A stretch of DNA of 64,000 bases, taken from Evansella clarkii. Lineage in GTDB: Bacteria; Bacillota; Bacilli; Bacillales; Salisediminibacteriaceae. Below the pieces are notes generated by a model that saw only the letters and a list, made by a program, of their open reading frames with translations, made no database searches and was not told where the DNA came from. The stretch spans positions 62,001 to 126,000 of the forward strand of contig NZ_MTIV01000022.1 of the NCBI RefSeq assembly GCF_002019695.1, written 5' to 3'. This document shows, one piece after another, positions 16,701 through 24,410 of this stretch (its first letter is position 1; each line of letters opens with the position of its first letter). Both the position numbers and the translations under genes were made by a program.

Positions 16701-17000
16701 TTATCCGCCGGCAGACCTTACTACTTTTTTCCGTTTTTTACATCTTTCACATTCATAGATGGCGACATATTTTATCTCCTCGTCCCAGTGTTTATGAACA
16801 AAACTATGCAAACCGATGCGGCACAATGGACTACGATGCTTTTTTGTTTTTAGTGCAGGGATAATCAATACGAGTAAACCTATTACAATCATCGGTACAT
16901 ATACATAAGGAATAGAAACCACGTCAAATAAGTGAGCAACCATTAAGATTATTCCAAAACCCAAAACTATAATACCTATATCATTCATTTTCTCCAGCAT
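16701..17000 (-). CDS. Membrane protein with zinc-ribbon-like tail, 99 aa
   Basis: Start chosen at the ATG at 17000, 11 nt after AAGGA; the longer frame reaches into the upstream terminator. Two membrane segments (about 8-25 and 32-52), then a cytoplasmic tail with a CRIGLHSFVH motif and CERC, a likely zinc site. Not recognised. Confidence 0.55.
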   Translation of the reverse strand: MLEKMNDIGIIVLGFGIILMVAHLFDVVSIPYVYVPMIVIGLLVLIIPALKTKKHRSPLCRIGLHSFVHKHWDEEIKYVAIYECERCKKRKKVVRSAGG

Positions 17001-17051
17001 AATTAACACCATCCTTATTTGTTGTTTACCCATTTGAACCTTAAAATAAGA

Positions 17052-17085
17052 CAAAAAATCCCTTACTACCATAGGTAGTAAGGGA
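17052..17085 (-). terminator. Intrinsic terminator
   Basis: TCCCTTACTACC and GGTAGTAAGGGA form a 12-bp stem; on the minus strand it is followed by TTTTTTG. It ends the peptidoglycan-binding gene. Confidence 0.85.
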
Positions 17086-17094
17086 TGGACTATA

Positions 17095-18390
17095 TTATTC
17101 AGGGAGACCGCACCCATGTAGTTCTGTATAAATACTTCCTGTTATTGAGCACGCACCATATATTGCCATCATAGCGGCAGGGGTAAGCGCGGCACCAATG
17201 AGGCCCAGATTTATACAGCCGGCTTCCACTAGGATTGCACATCTAGCATCTTCGCGAAGTTCGTCCATGTCGACCAAGATCATACTCTCTTGAGCTGAAT
17301 TCACACGATCAGCAAGATCCATGGCTGACGAAAGACTATCATAAGAAAAATCTACCCACGTTTGATCGTAACTTTCAATATCATTCCCATCGACGTCATA
17401 GGCTGTCATTTTTACATTGTCAGTAAAACCGAGGCCATCCGTTTCGAATACGAAATGTACGAGAAGTTCATGAGTATTCGCATTCAGGTAGGATAAGAAG
17501 AAATTTAAACTTGGTCCGTAAGTACCGGTAACCACGGCTGCATTTCCAAAATCGTATGATCCACTATCGAGAAATGCAACTGCGTCTATACTATCTCCGG
17601 TTCCCGGTGGACGGGTTGACTGGAACACATTATTTGCCTGAAGACTGGAAATATAAGCGGCTTGTTCAGATTCTGACAAGGATTCCGGCTCCTCTGCTTC
17701 GAACTGAGCAAACTCCATCAATTCTTCCAATGACAATGGATGTACAGCCTCCATATCCAGCCGGTTCATAGTATAAGGTCCCGCAATACCATCAACATTC
17801 AGATTCGATGCTGCCTGGAAACTCTCCACCGCACTTTCGGTAAGGGGGCCATAGATTCCATCCACCACTAACGAAACATCCACAGCATCCTGCTCATTCA
17901 ACTGTTCTTGGATGCGCCTTACAAGGGAACCTGTATCACCTCGTTGAACGAGAATGGTCGTTATCAACTCATCCATTCTCCTCAACGTATTCGGGCCGGC
18001 AATTCCATCTACGACCAGGTTATTAAGATATTGAAAGTCTCTTACTCCCTGCTCGGTCCCCGGGCCGTAAATCCCATCAACAGAGCTCTGCCTGATATAA
18101 AAGTACAGCAAATCTTCCTGAAGAATCTCTACACCACGCCCCGTGGCCCCTGGGCGCTGGATAATATCAGAACGGAGTCGTCCTAACGTAATCGGGCCAG
18201 CAATACCATCTACTTGAAGTCCTTTTCTTTGCTGAAAGCGTCGCACCCACTCGGTTGTTTCTGGACCGTAGATTCCGTCTACCCCATATACCGGGAGGGC
18301 GCTCGGGTTTTCTCTGATGAGCTGCTTTTGCAACATCTCCACCCATCGTCTGCGTGAGTCTGCCGTGATAATCTGATTGTCAATACTCAT
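17095..18390 (-). CDS. Three-repeat peptidoglycan-binding protein with halocin-like hydrophobic Cys tail
   Basis: 431 aa, no signal peptide. Residues about 10-215 hold three PG_binding_1 domains, each with VDGIYGP.T and VDGIAGP.T motifs. A central region (240-380) is unrecognised. The last 50 residues are hydrophobic, Gly/Ala-rich and carry four cysteines (384, 392, 414, 427), in the style of halocin C8-type bacteriocin domains. AAAAGGAGAG site. It follows the sigma-factor pair and precedes several small membrane proteins, so I read it as a candidate cell-wall-targeted effector. Release without a signal peptide would need lysis or another route. Confidence 0.7.
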   Translation of the reverse strand: MSIDNQIITADSRRRWVEMLQKQLIRENPSALPVYGVDGIYGPETTEWVRRFQQRKGLQVDGIAGPITLGRLRSDIIQRPGATGRGVEILQEDLLYFYIRQSSVDGIYGPGTEQGVRDFQYLNNLVVDGIAGPNTLRRMDELITTILVQRGDTGSLVRRIQEQLNEQDAVDVSLVVDGIYGPLTESAVESFQAASNLNVDGIAGPYTMNRLDMEAVHPLSLEELMEFAQFEAEEPESLSESEQAAYISSLQANNVFQSTRPPGTGDSIDAVAFLDSGSYDFGNAAVVTGTYGPSLNFFLSYLNANTHELLVHFVFETDGLGFTDNVKMTAYDVDGNDIESYDQTWVDFSYDSLSSAMDLADRVNSAQESMILVDMDELREDARCAILVEAGCINLGLIGAALTPAAMMAIYGACSITGSIYTELHGCGLPE

Positions 18391-18462
18391 TTTACATCTC
18401 TCCTTTTAAAATGTGATTCATACTATAAAGGGGAGATGTAAGGATTTTAACAACACAGGAAA

Positions 18463-18693
18463 CTAATTTTTTTCGGAAGTTTCGTCTAACGTTTCTTTCA
18501 AACTCCAAAAATCAATTTCTCTCATATTTTTGCTGACCTCAATAATCTTCGCTTTTATTTCTTGTTCCAAATCTTCCCGATCCCCATACTGGATCGAATA
18601 GAGGGTTTTTTCGATGCGTGGCTGCATGGACTCCAAAACGTCTTCGATTATTTGATTCAGGTTGTCTCTGTTATATTTATTTTTATCACTCAT
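18463..18693 (-). CDS. RsoA-like co-sigma protein
   Basis: 76 aa. The central GDREDLEQEIKAKIIEVSKN resembles sigma region 2.1-2.2 (core RNA polymerase contact), and the protein lacks any DNA-binding region 4. In B. subtilis RsoA supplies the region 2 function for SigO, which is encoded next to it. Here it overlaps the sigma gene by 8 nt, showing translational coupling. Assignment rests on this motif, size and position. Confidence 0.65.
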   Translation of the reverse strand: MSDKNKYNRDNLNQIIEDVLESMQPRIEKTLYSIQYGDREDLEQEIKAKIIEVSKNMREIDFWSLKETLDETSEKN

Positions 18694-19264
18694 CTGTGAT
18701 GGCCTCCCTGAGCTTTTTTAAACCCAGCGACTTCAACTTGGAAACATTTTGCTGCGAACATCCAAGTTTTTCTGCAATCTCATACGTTGTAAGCTGGTGA
18801 ATAAATATATCCTGCAAAATGACTTTCGTTCTTTCTCCGAGCTGCTGATAGGCATCATACAGCCTTTTATCTGTGAAAACTTCTTCTAAACACTCTAACG
18901 TTGTATTAGGGTTATGATGGCAATCAGGAATCTTCTGAATTAAGGTTTGTCCTTTTTCATGATCGGTAGGTTGATCTAATAGTAGCTGGGATTGTTGTAT
19001 GCGATGTTTTTTCTCAAACGATAAAGCGTGCAACCGGCATAATTTATCGATATATTTGGCCATTCGCGCCTTTAAAAAGAATTCTTGAAAACGACGGTTC
19101 AGCATCTCATCTGCTTGTTGATTACCGTCTTCTAAAGCTGATTGGAGTAATGAAACATTCGCTTTGTTCTCCAGGAATCTCTTAACAATCGGTTGCTGAA
19201 AGAAATGGTCGTTTTCTTTCATGTATTCACAAACTGTCGATGTTTTCGTTTCCTCTTTTAACAT
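18686..19264 (-). CDS. SigO-like sigma factor (region 4 partner)
   Basis: 192 aa from the ATG at 19264, 5 nt after GGAGGGGG. The C-terminus is sigma region 4: LGERTKVILQDIFIHQLTTY followed by EIAEKLGCSQQNVSKLKSLG (recognition helix). The N-terminal 110 residues are helical and divergent, without a normal region 2, as expected for a factor that needs a separate partner. Members of this UviA/TcdR/SigO-type group often control toxins or bacteriocins. It would direct RNA polymerase to the neighbouring effector genes. Confidence 0.7.
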   Translation of the reverse strand: MLKEETKTSTVCEYMKENDHFFQQPIVKRFLENKANVSLLQSALEDGNQQADEMLNRRFQEFFLKARMAKYIDKLCRLHALSFEKKHRIQQSQLLLDQPTDHEKGQTLIQKIPDCHHNPNTTLECLEEVFTDKRLYDAYQQLGERTKVILQDIFIHQLTTYEIAEKLGCSQQNVSKLKSLGLKKLREAITDE

Positions 19265-19474
19265 ACGGACCCCCTCCAACTAACATGATGTCTATAAAGA
19301 TAATAAATCAGCTTTTTGACAATATTCGTGTGAATATTCGTTCTTTTTTCACAGGAATATCCTGGTCTGCATCTTTGTTGTAGGAAAAAATTACTAATTT
19401 TTGGATGGTTTGGTTTATTTTGAAAGTAAGTGGTCTGTATGTAGTGGGGGAGGAAAACCGTGAGGAGTCATTCC

Positions 19475-19732
19475 TCACGATTCTTTTAGTTCCAACAAAA
19501 ACTGTTTTGTCTTTTGGTGTAACCCTGTAAACGTATGGGTTTGATTGTTGTGTTGTACGACAATAAACGGGAATTTTTTCCCTCCGCCATAGCTTTCCAT
19601 TTCCTGAATGTATGGCGAACCGAGTCTGACAACCTTTTCTTCGAATGGGATATTGTTTTGTTTGAACCAATCTCTTAATGACTTGCAAGGGAAACAGCCC
19701 GCCAAGGTGTAAACGGTTACGTTATATGCCAT
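19475..19732 (-). CDS. Glutaredoxin-like thioredoxin-fold protein
   Basis: 85 aa. CFPC active site at residues 13-16 after VTVYTLAG, then FPFIVVQ with the cis-Pro, and TFTGLHQ as the end of the fold. It would reduce disulfides in the cytoplasm, or serve an NrdH-like role. GAGGAGGGATG site. It lies upstream of the sigma pair; a link to the Cys-containing effector downstream is speculative. Confidence 0.8.
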   Translation of the reverse strand: MAYNVTVYTLAGCFPCKSLRDWFKQNNIPFEEKVVRLGSPYIQEMESYGGGKKFPFIVVQHNNQTHTFTGLHQKTKQFLLELKES

Positions 19733-19805
19733 CTTTCATCCCTCCTCTTCTTATCGTTTGACTATACAAAGAGGGATAAGAGAGAAAATAACAACCAGTG
19801 GTTTA

Positions 19806-20174
19806 TTATTTTATACGGCTGTAATCAAGCAGAATTTCTTTCGTTCTGCTCCTTAGTCTATGACTCCAGAATTTGTGCTGTGCCTCATACCCTCTTATGA
19901 CCGATCCGTAGATCGTCATCTCGTTCTCCTGGCCAATATGCCACACTTTCATCTTTTGCTGCAGCATCGTTTTCTTTGATTCTTTTAGGTCTTCTCTCAT
20001 TCTTAAAATCATCTGATGAATAATTTCTTCGTACACTTCCGGTATCTTTAGATTGCTATTTTCCAGCACCTTCAGATCCCTCTCCAGGGTTTTTATCGCC
20101 ATCGGCAGGAAAATGCAGGCGTCTACTAATTTTTCCTCTTCTGGAGTGGTATGGGGCTGTGACATGTTCTTCAC
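19806..20174 (-). CDS. YhjD-like hypothetical protein
   Basis: 122 aa, helical and soluble. The pattern VDACIFLPMAIKTLERDLKV, and the ending YEAQHKFWSHRLRSRTKEIL, recalls B. subtilis YhjD-type proteins of unknown function; I am recalling that pattern without a search. GCAGGAGGTGAAG site. First gene of the minus-strand cluster. Confidence 0.6.
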   Translation of the reverse strand: MKNMSQPHTTPEEEKLVDACIFLPMAIKTLERDLKVLENSNLKIPEVYEEIIHQMILRMREDLKESKKTMLQQKMKVWHIGQENEMTIYGSVIRGYEAQHKFWSHRLRSRTKEILLDYSRIK

Positions 20175-20292
20175 CTCCTGCGAACGTATGTTCCCGTATA
20201 GTTTAGCATAAAAAACGCTCTTACAACAGAGTTTTTAACTTTTTTTGCCATTTTCGACAGTGATGGGTGGGGGACCATTATACCAAGAGGGT

Positions 20293-20309
20293 GGTTGCTA
20301 CTCGCAACC
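20293..20309 (+). promoter_or_regulatory. Leader hairpin (family I)
   Basis: GGTTGC pairs with GCAACC, tail CGGTCAAATAG, 45 nt before the start codon. Confidence 0.65.
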
Positions 20310-20354
20310 CGGTCAAATAGACGAATAGCTAAAAACGAAAAAGGGGAGATAGTA

Positions 20355-20843
20355 ATGGCATTTACATACGGTGGTTTAATTAGAGAAATCAAACAGAAGA
20401 AAGAGGGGCTCATGGGCATTCAACTTCCCATGTTGTCGATGCACTTTATCGATTTTGCGAATCACGCGGGATTAAGTTCCGATGATTATCCAACGATTCA
20501 AGCATATATCTCCAAGGCGTCCTATCAGGAAAAACGCGCCGTATTCGAGGCTCTCGGCTTCAAGGTACTCTATATGACACTATCTGCTATCAAAGTCATT
20601 CACTTTGCAGAAGGTCGCACAGACGGCGCACCGACGAACCCGTCGATCAATCAGGCATTCCTGGACAATCAGCGAAACGTCTTTGTCTTAGATGTGGAGG
20701 TCGGCATGAAGAACTTGTATTTCGTTCTTGAATACCAAAGTGATGAGCCGCTCGCTGACTTCACGGTGGACCGGGAAAAGCTCGCTGAAGAACAAACGCA
20801 GAAAGAGCGTCTCCGCGCGATCTTCGGGAGAAACAAAAAATAA
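20355..20843 (+). CDS. Hypothetical protein, 162 aa
   Basis: Start at the ATG after AAAAGGGGAG; the upstream frame extension is leader. A soluble alpha/beta protein with VFVLDVEVGMKNLYFVLEYQ and a charged, helical C-terminus. Not recognised. Alone behind its leader hairpin. Confidence 0.7.
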   Translation: MAFTYGGLIREIKQKKEGLMGIQLPMLSMHFIDFANHAGLSSDDYPTIQAYISKASYQEKRAVFEALGFKVLYMTLSAIKVIHFAEGRTDGAPTNPSINQAFLDNQRNVFVLDVEVGMKNLYFVLEYQSDEPLADFTVDREKLAEEQTQKERLRAIFGRNKK

Positions 20844-20995
20844 ATCCCGTTCCGTGAATTCAAAACCAATTGCTGCACGGTAACCTGGGTTCGTCACAAG
20901 ATTGCGTGCCGTGATTTTGTTAGTTTGCCCCCGGATAGGAATTCCTATCCGGTTTTTTTTCGTGTCTTATGTATTGGCTAGACGAAAAACAAGGC

Positions 20996-21009
20996 TGCGC
21001 GAAAGCGCA
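20996..21009 (+). promoter_or_regulatory. Leader hairpin (family I)
   Basis: TGCGC, GAAA tetraloop, GCGCA, tail CCCCAGTGAACAC, 39 nt before the start. Confidence 0.6.
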
Positions 21010-21048
21010 CCCCAGTGAACACTACGAAGAAAAAAGGAGTGGTGTTAT

Positions 21049-21405
21049 ATGCTTACAAGTAAATATTGTAACGAGAATTTGAATGCTAGTCCGATTACGT
21101 GGGGTTACGCAAAAGGAGAACTGGTTGAACTAATAGAATCGAGAACAATCGCTGACATCAAAGAAGAATTTGCGGATGTTTGCTACTGCGTACTATGTGC
21201 GGTTCATTCCAGTACAGGAATTAGTCTTCCGATGGTGGGGGCAACACCTACGATTAAGAAAGTAAATGAGAGACTATCCATTTGGAGAGATATTTTCAAA
21301 GAGAATGGTTTGGTGTTTCATAAAAAGTATCTTGTGAATGGATCTAATTATAAAAAACAACATAAAATCGACGCGGCTCTGGCGATGGCCAGAGCGGCTA
21401 ATTAA
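21049..21405 (+). CDS. MazG-like NTP pyrophosphohydrolase
   Basis: 118 aa, all-alpha. The motifs KGELVELIESRTIADIKEEF and ADVCYC supply the E..E and E..D metal-binding residues of the MazG/dUTPase-like fold, and IKKVNERLSIW follows. It would hydrolyse a nucleoside triphosphate to the monophosphate. First gene of a three-gene unit. Phage and plasmid relatives may clean nucleotide pools or act on alarmones. Confidence 0.65.
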   Translation: MLTSKYCNENLNASPITWGYAKGELVELIESRTIADIKEEFADVCYCVLCAVHSSTGISLPMVGATPTIKKVNERLSIWRDIFKENGLVFHKKYLVNGSNYKKQHKIDAALAMARAAN

Positions 21406-21420
21406 AAAGGAGCGATTACC

Positions 21421-21900
21421 ATGCCAAATACAGAAATCAAACGCATGCTGGATACACAAAAGCCGAAAGTCGGACAGCTGGAAAGTAGCGAGGAAAACCG
21501 ATATCGCAGTGGACTGCTTTTGTTTTCCACTTTTATTCGGGAAGATTTTCTGGACCTCCCGCTCCTGCCGGAAGACAGATTCAGCACGAACGGTGTCTTC
21601 TACACCCTCCCGTTTCTTCATGACAACACACTCTATCAAAACGGCCGCACGCACATGCTGCTTGTTGTATACAAAGTCCAGGATGGCGTATCGGAGTGCC
21701 CGCTTCGCATCGAGTTTGAAGTTACGAATGCAGATAAGCCCGAATTCCAGATCAACGTCTTTGACCAGGCTGGTGATCGAACGGTCAAGCATACTCTTAT
21801 TGATTACAAAGAAGGTCAGTGCTTTACCAGCTGCAAAGAATTGCTCGACATGACCCTTTCAGAAATCGTAGCGCATTTCGCCCCGGTCACACAACATTAA
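21421..21900 (+). CDS. Hypothetical protein, 159 aa
   Basis: Not recognised. Soluble alpha/beta protein with THMLLVVYKVQDGVSECPLR in a likely beta sheet. AAAAGGAGCG site, 15 nt after the MazG-like gene and 14 nt before a small helical protein. Confidence 0.7.
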   Translation: MPNTEIKRMLDTQKPKVGQLESSEENRYRSGLLLFSTFIREDFLDLPLLPEDRFSTNGVFYTLPFLHDNTLYQNGRTHMLLVVYKVQDGVSECPLRIEFEVTNADKPEFQINVFDQAGDRTVKHTLIDYKEGQCFTSCKELLDMTLSEIVAHFAPVTQH

Positions 21901-21914
21901 AAGGAGGAGTAACC

Positions 21915-22118
21915 ATGGCAGAATTTTTTCAGACAATGATGGGAAAGAAGTTTTTCGAACGCGATGTCCCGGATCTCGCACAAAAACTCAACGAGGTTCG
22001 CATCGAGCTCCGCAACGCGAATCATTTAAAAGCCGATGAGCTAAAACTAAAAGAAAAAGAACTCAGACTAAAAGAGAGAGAACTTGAACTCATGGAGCAA
22101 ATGCTGACGAAGAAGTGA
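21915..22118 (+). CDS. Small coiled-coil protein, 67 aa
   Basis: Start at the ATG after AAAAGGAGGAG. Residues 20-65 are a charged coiled coil (LKADELKLKEKELRLKEREL). Probably an oligomeric adaptor; not recognised. Last gene of the unit. Confidence 0.65.
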   Translation: MAEFFQTMMGKKFFERDVPDLAQKLNEVRIELRNANHLKADELKLKEKELRLKERELELMEQMLTKK

Positions 22119-22122
22119 CCGA

Positions 22123-22162
22123 AAAGACCGATAGCCCTCCCCGGCTGTCGGTCTTTTTTTTT
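22123..22162 (+). terminator. Intrinsic terminator
   Basis: AAAGACCGATAGCC pairs with GGCTGTCGGTCTTT, then nine T. Confidence 0.9.
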
Positions 22163-22243
22163 GTTACGGAAAACTGTTACATATTACGTAATAGGTTTGC
22201 GCTTAAAATAAGACGACACCCGGATCGGGCATCGTCTCGTTCT

Positions 22244-22741
22244 TTATCGATCGTTATGCACTTCCTCTAATTCATCGAGCAGGGCTTCCACCGCTTGGTT
22301 CAGAAACATAGTTTTGAACCCCCTCTTCCCTTCCGCTAACTTATCCAGACGCTCCTGCAAATCTTTTCGGAACAAGAATGTCGCTCGGGCATGCGTTTCC
22401 TCTACAGTTTTCTTTTTACTTTTCTCGTCATACTTGCTCATGAAGTTTTTCGTGACATCTCTTATCGTTTTTTCAGGCGCTTCCGGATTATCAGGTACCT
22501 CTGGGTTTTCCTGCGGCTTATCCTCATCGTTCTTCTCGGTTATGTAGGTTTCGGATTCATTTATTTCATCCTCATCTGGCTTATCTTCCACCGGTGTAAG
22601 TGGTGATTCTCCCGGTTTAGTTTTATTGTTCAGTTTTTCATCAGCGTCAAAAAACGCATGAGCAGGACTTTTCCTGCCGCCCTTTTTTACCGCCTCTTTT
22701 AATTGATCCGTACTACTTGGCTTTTTTTGTGACACGTTCAA
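22244..22741 (-). CDS. Ribbon-helix-helix partition partner of ParA
   Basis: 165 aa. A long acidic, Pro-rich linker (30-105) precedes a C-terminal RHH-type domain (ARATFLFRKDLQERLDKLAE, then TMFLNQAVEALLDEL). Overlaps the end of parA by 29 nt. RHH proteins downstream of ParA ATPases act as centromere-binding ParB/ParG equivalents, usually with the binding domain at the C-terminus. Start is TTG 22741 or GTG 22735; both follow AAAGGAG. Confidence 0.75.
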   Translation of the reverse strand: MNVSQKKPSSTDQLKEAVKKGGRKSPAHAFFDADEKLNNKTKPGESPLTPVEDKPDEDEINESETYITEKNDEDKPQENPEVPDNPEAPEKTIRDVTKNFMSKYDEKSKKKTVEETHARATFLFRKDLQERLDKLAEGKRGFKTMFLNQAVEALLDELEEVHNDR

Positions 22742-23492
22742 TCAGCTCCTTTAAGAATTTACCATGGTATTCGAATGCCTTCTTGCTCTCCGGGTTTTCC
22801 CAGAGGCCGTAGATCGGCAATCTGCCTGTTGTAGCTCGACGTTGAATAACTGTATCGAATACCAAATCAGGATACTCTTCTGCAATCAAGTCTACCATCG
22901 CTTTGGAGTCGCTTCTCTTTGCATCTGCAAGTGTTCTAAGTATGCCAGCGATCTCAAGATCCGGATTAATTTTCTCCTTGGCGGCTTGCACTGTATCCAA
23001 AAATCTAGGTACCGCATTATAGCAGAATTTACTTGTTTCAAACATCACTACCACATGTGTGGATGCCCCTAATGAATTGATTGTCTGCTCTGACAATGCA
23101 GGCGGTGTATCTATGATAATATAATCATAGTAATCCCTTACACTTTCGAGACATTCTTTTAATGCGAGCGACCTATGCCCCCGATGTTCTGTGAATAAAT
23201 AATGAGCGATTGTTGCGAGGAAATCATCCGTTGGAAGAAGGTGCAGGTTATCATCTAACACCTTAATATATTTCTTGGCATCGCCCTCTTTAATGGCTTC
23301 TAACACCGTTTCGTTTTCGAAGTCTAATAGGTTGTCACTTCCACTCAGAAACTGGGTCAGGTTTCCCTGCGAATCCATATCGACCGCCAGTACCTTATGT
23401 CCCTGTTTTGCTAACAGAAACGCCGTTACGCCAGATGTCATCGTTTTGCCGACGCCGCCCTTCTGTATCGCAAACGTTATAACCTTAGTCAT
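22713..23492 (-). CDS. parA: ParA-family partition ATPase
   Basis: 259 aa. Deviant Walker A KGGVGKT (11-17), Walker A' VDMDSQGNLT, and Walker B IIDTPPALS. It has no N-terminal HTH extension, so it is the small (type Ib or Soj-like) form, which is not itself the main operon repressor. ATP-dependent binding to nucleoid DNA moves plasmid copies carrying the centromere-partner complex. AAGAGGTGATA site. The upstream 900 bp contain candidate centromere repeats. Confidence 0.93.
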   Translation of the reverse strand: MTKVITFAIQKGGVGKTMTSGVTAFLLAKQGHKVLAVDMDSQGNLTQFLSGSDNLLDFENETVLEAIKEGDAKKYIKVLDDNLHLLPTDDFLATIAHYLFTEHRGHRSLALKECLESVRDYYDYIIIDTPPALSEQTINSLGASTHVVVMFETSKFCYNAVPRFLDTVQAAKEKINPDLEIAGILRTLADAKRSDSKAMVDLIAEEYPDLVFDTVIQRRATTGRLPIYGLWENPESKKAFEYHGKFLKELIERVTKKAK

Positions 23493-23678
23493 TTTATCAC
23501 CTCTTGCCTCTAAGATAACATATATCTAAGGGTATGTAATAGATAAAATGTTTCCTGTCCCTGAGTAGGAAACGTCTTACTACATAGGTTTACATCATCG
23601 TCCACGTCAAACGAAAACATATTATGTAAGATGTAATAGTATTTTGGAACACTCACCTGCCGATTTCTTTCAGGAAAC

Positions 23679-23740
23679 GAGCGTACTTTCTATTATTCCT
23701 GGCGTATCTACATACTGGTCACATGCCAGTATTTTTTTCG
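23679..23740 (+). ncRNA. Possible small RNA with terminator
   Basis: Box TCTATTATTCCTGGCGTA (within 23679-23708) matches the one at 9149-9178. It is followed at once by ATACTGG...CCAGTAT and seven T. Confidence 0.35.
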
Positions 23741-23925
23741 TGATAAGGAAAAAGAGACAGTCAGAGGTTGAGGATTAGTTAAAGGACGGTTTTCCCTTTT
23801 ACTAACCGCAGACCTTCACCAACGACCGGAGGGAGGCGGTAGCAAGGAAACAGCCAAGGACCAGGTCACACCTCCGGTCAGGGGTGCGCATCAAGAATAA
23901 AGAAGGAACAATGGGTAATTTTACC

Positions 23926-23976
23926 TGTGGATAACGATAATATACCCTTTTTTACCGGTATTTTCCTTGTGGATAA
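23926..23976 (-). promoter_or_regulatory. Two DnaA boxes
   Basis: TGTGGATAA at 23926-23934 and again at 23968-23976 are exact complements of the TTATCCACA DnaA box, in the same orientation 42 bp apart, separated by AT-rich DNA. Confidence 0.75.
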
Positions 23977-23990
23977 TTATATTATAATGC

Positions 23991-24219
23991 GTACCCGCCA
24001 GAGCACGGTTTTTTCGAATTCTGTACCTGTGAGAGCACGCTTTTTAGTAACTACGTACCGGTTAGCGCACGGTTTTTCCAAAAAGCATACCCGCTGGAGC
24101 ACGGTTTTCGGTGTTGAAATCTTCGTTTGTCTTGAAAAAGCGTACCGATCAGAGCACGGTTTTTCGAAGCTGCAAAAGAACGTTCTTCTAAATACGTGTA
24201 CCCGTGAGAGCACGGTTTA
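23991..24219 (+). repeat. Six direct repeats: centromere or second origin
   Basis: A 22-23 bp unit, consensus GTACC....AGAGCACGGTTT, starts at 23991, 24023, 24055, 24086, 24142 and 24198. Spacing is 32, 32, 31, 56 and 56 bp. It directly follows the DnaA boxes and lies about 500 bp upstream of parA. Either the partition site or iterons of another origin. Confidence 0.85.
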
Positions 24220-24410
24220 CACGAAAAAAAGAACCTCTCATATTGATATTACAGCAAAAATAGAGGTAGTATTCAATGCTTTCTCCCTCGCAACACCCCT
24301 TAATGACAGAGCGAAGCGGGTTCTTTTTTGTAATTTAAAAACCCGCCCCTCCTCTGCTGACGTATTTGGGACTTAGGGGGTATAAAATACTTCTTCCAAA
24401 ACTAACCCTA

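Noticed and set aside
23991-24219. Six spaced repeats considered as a CRISPR array
   Set aside because: Units of 22 bp with gaps of about 9 or 34 nt, no cas genes, and DnaA boxes beside them; origin or centromere is a better fit.
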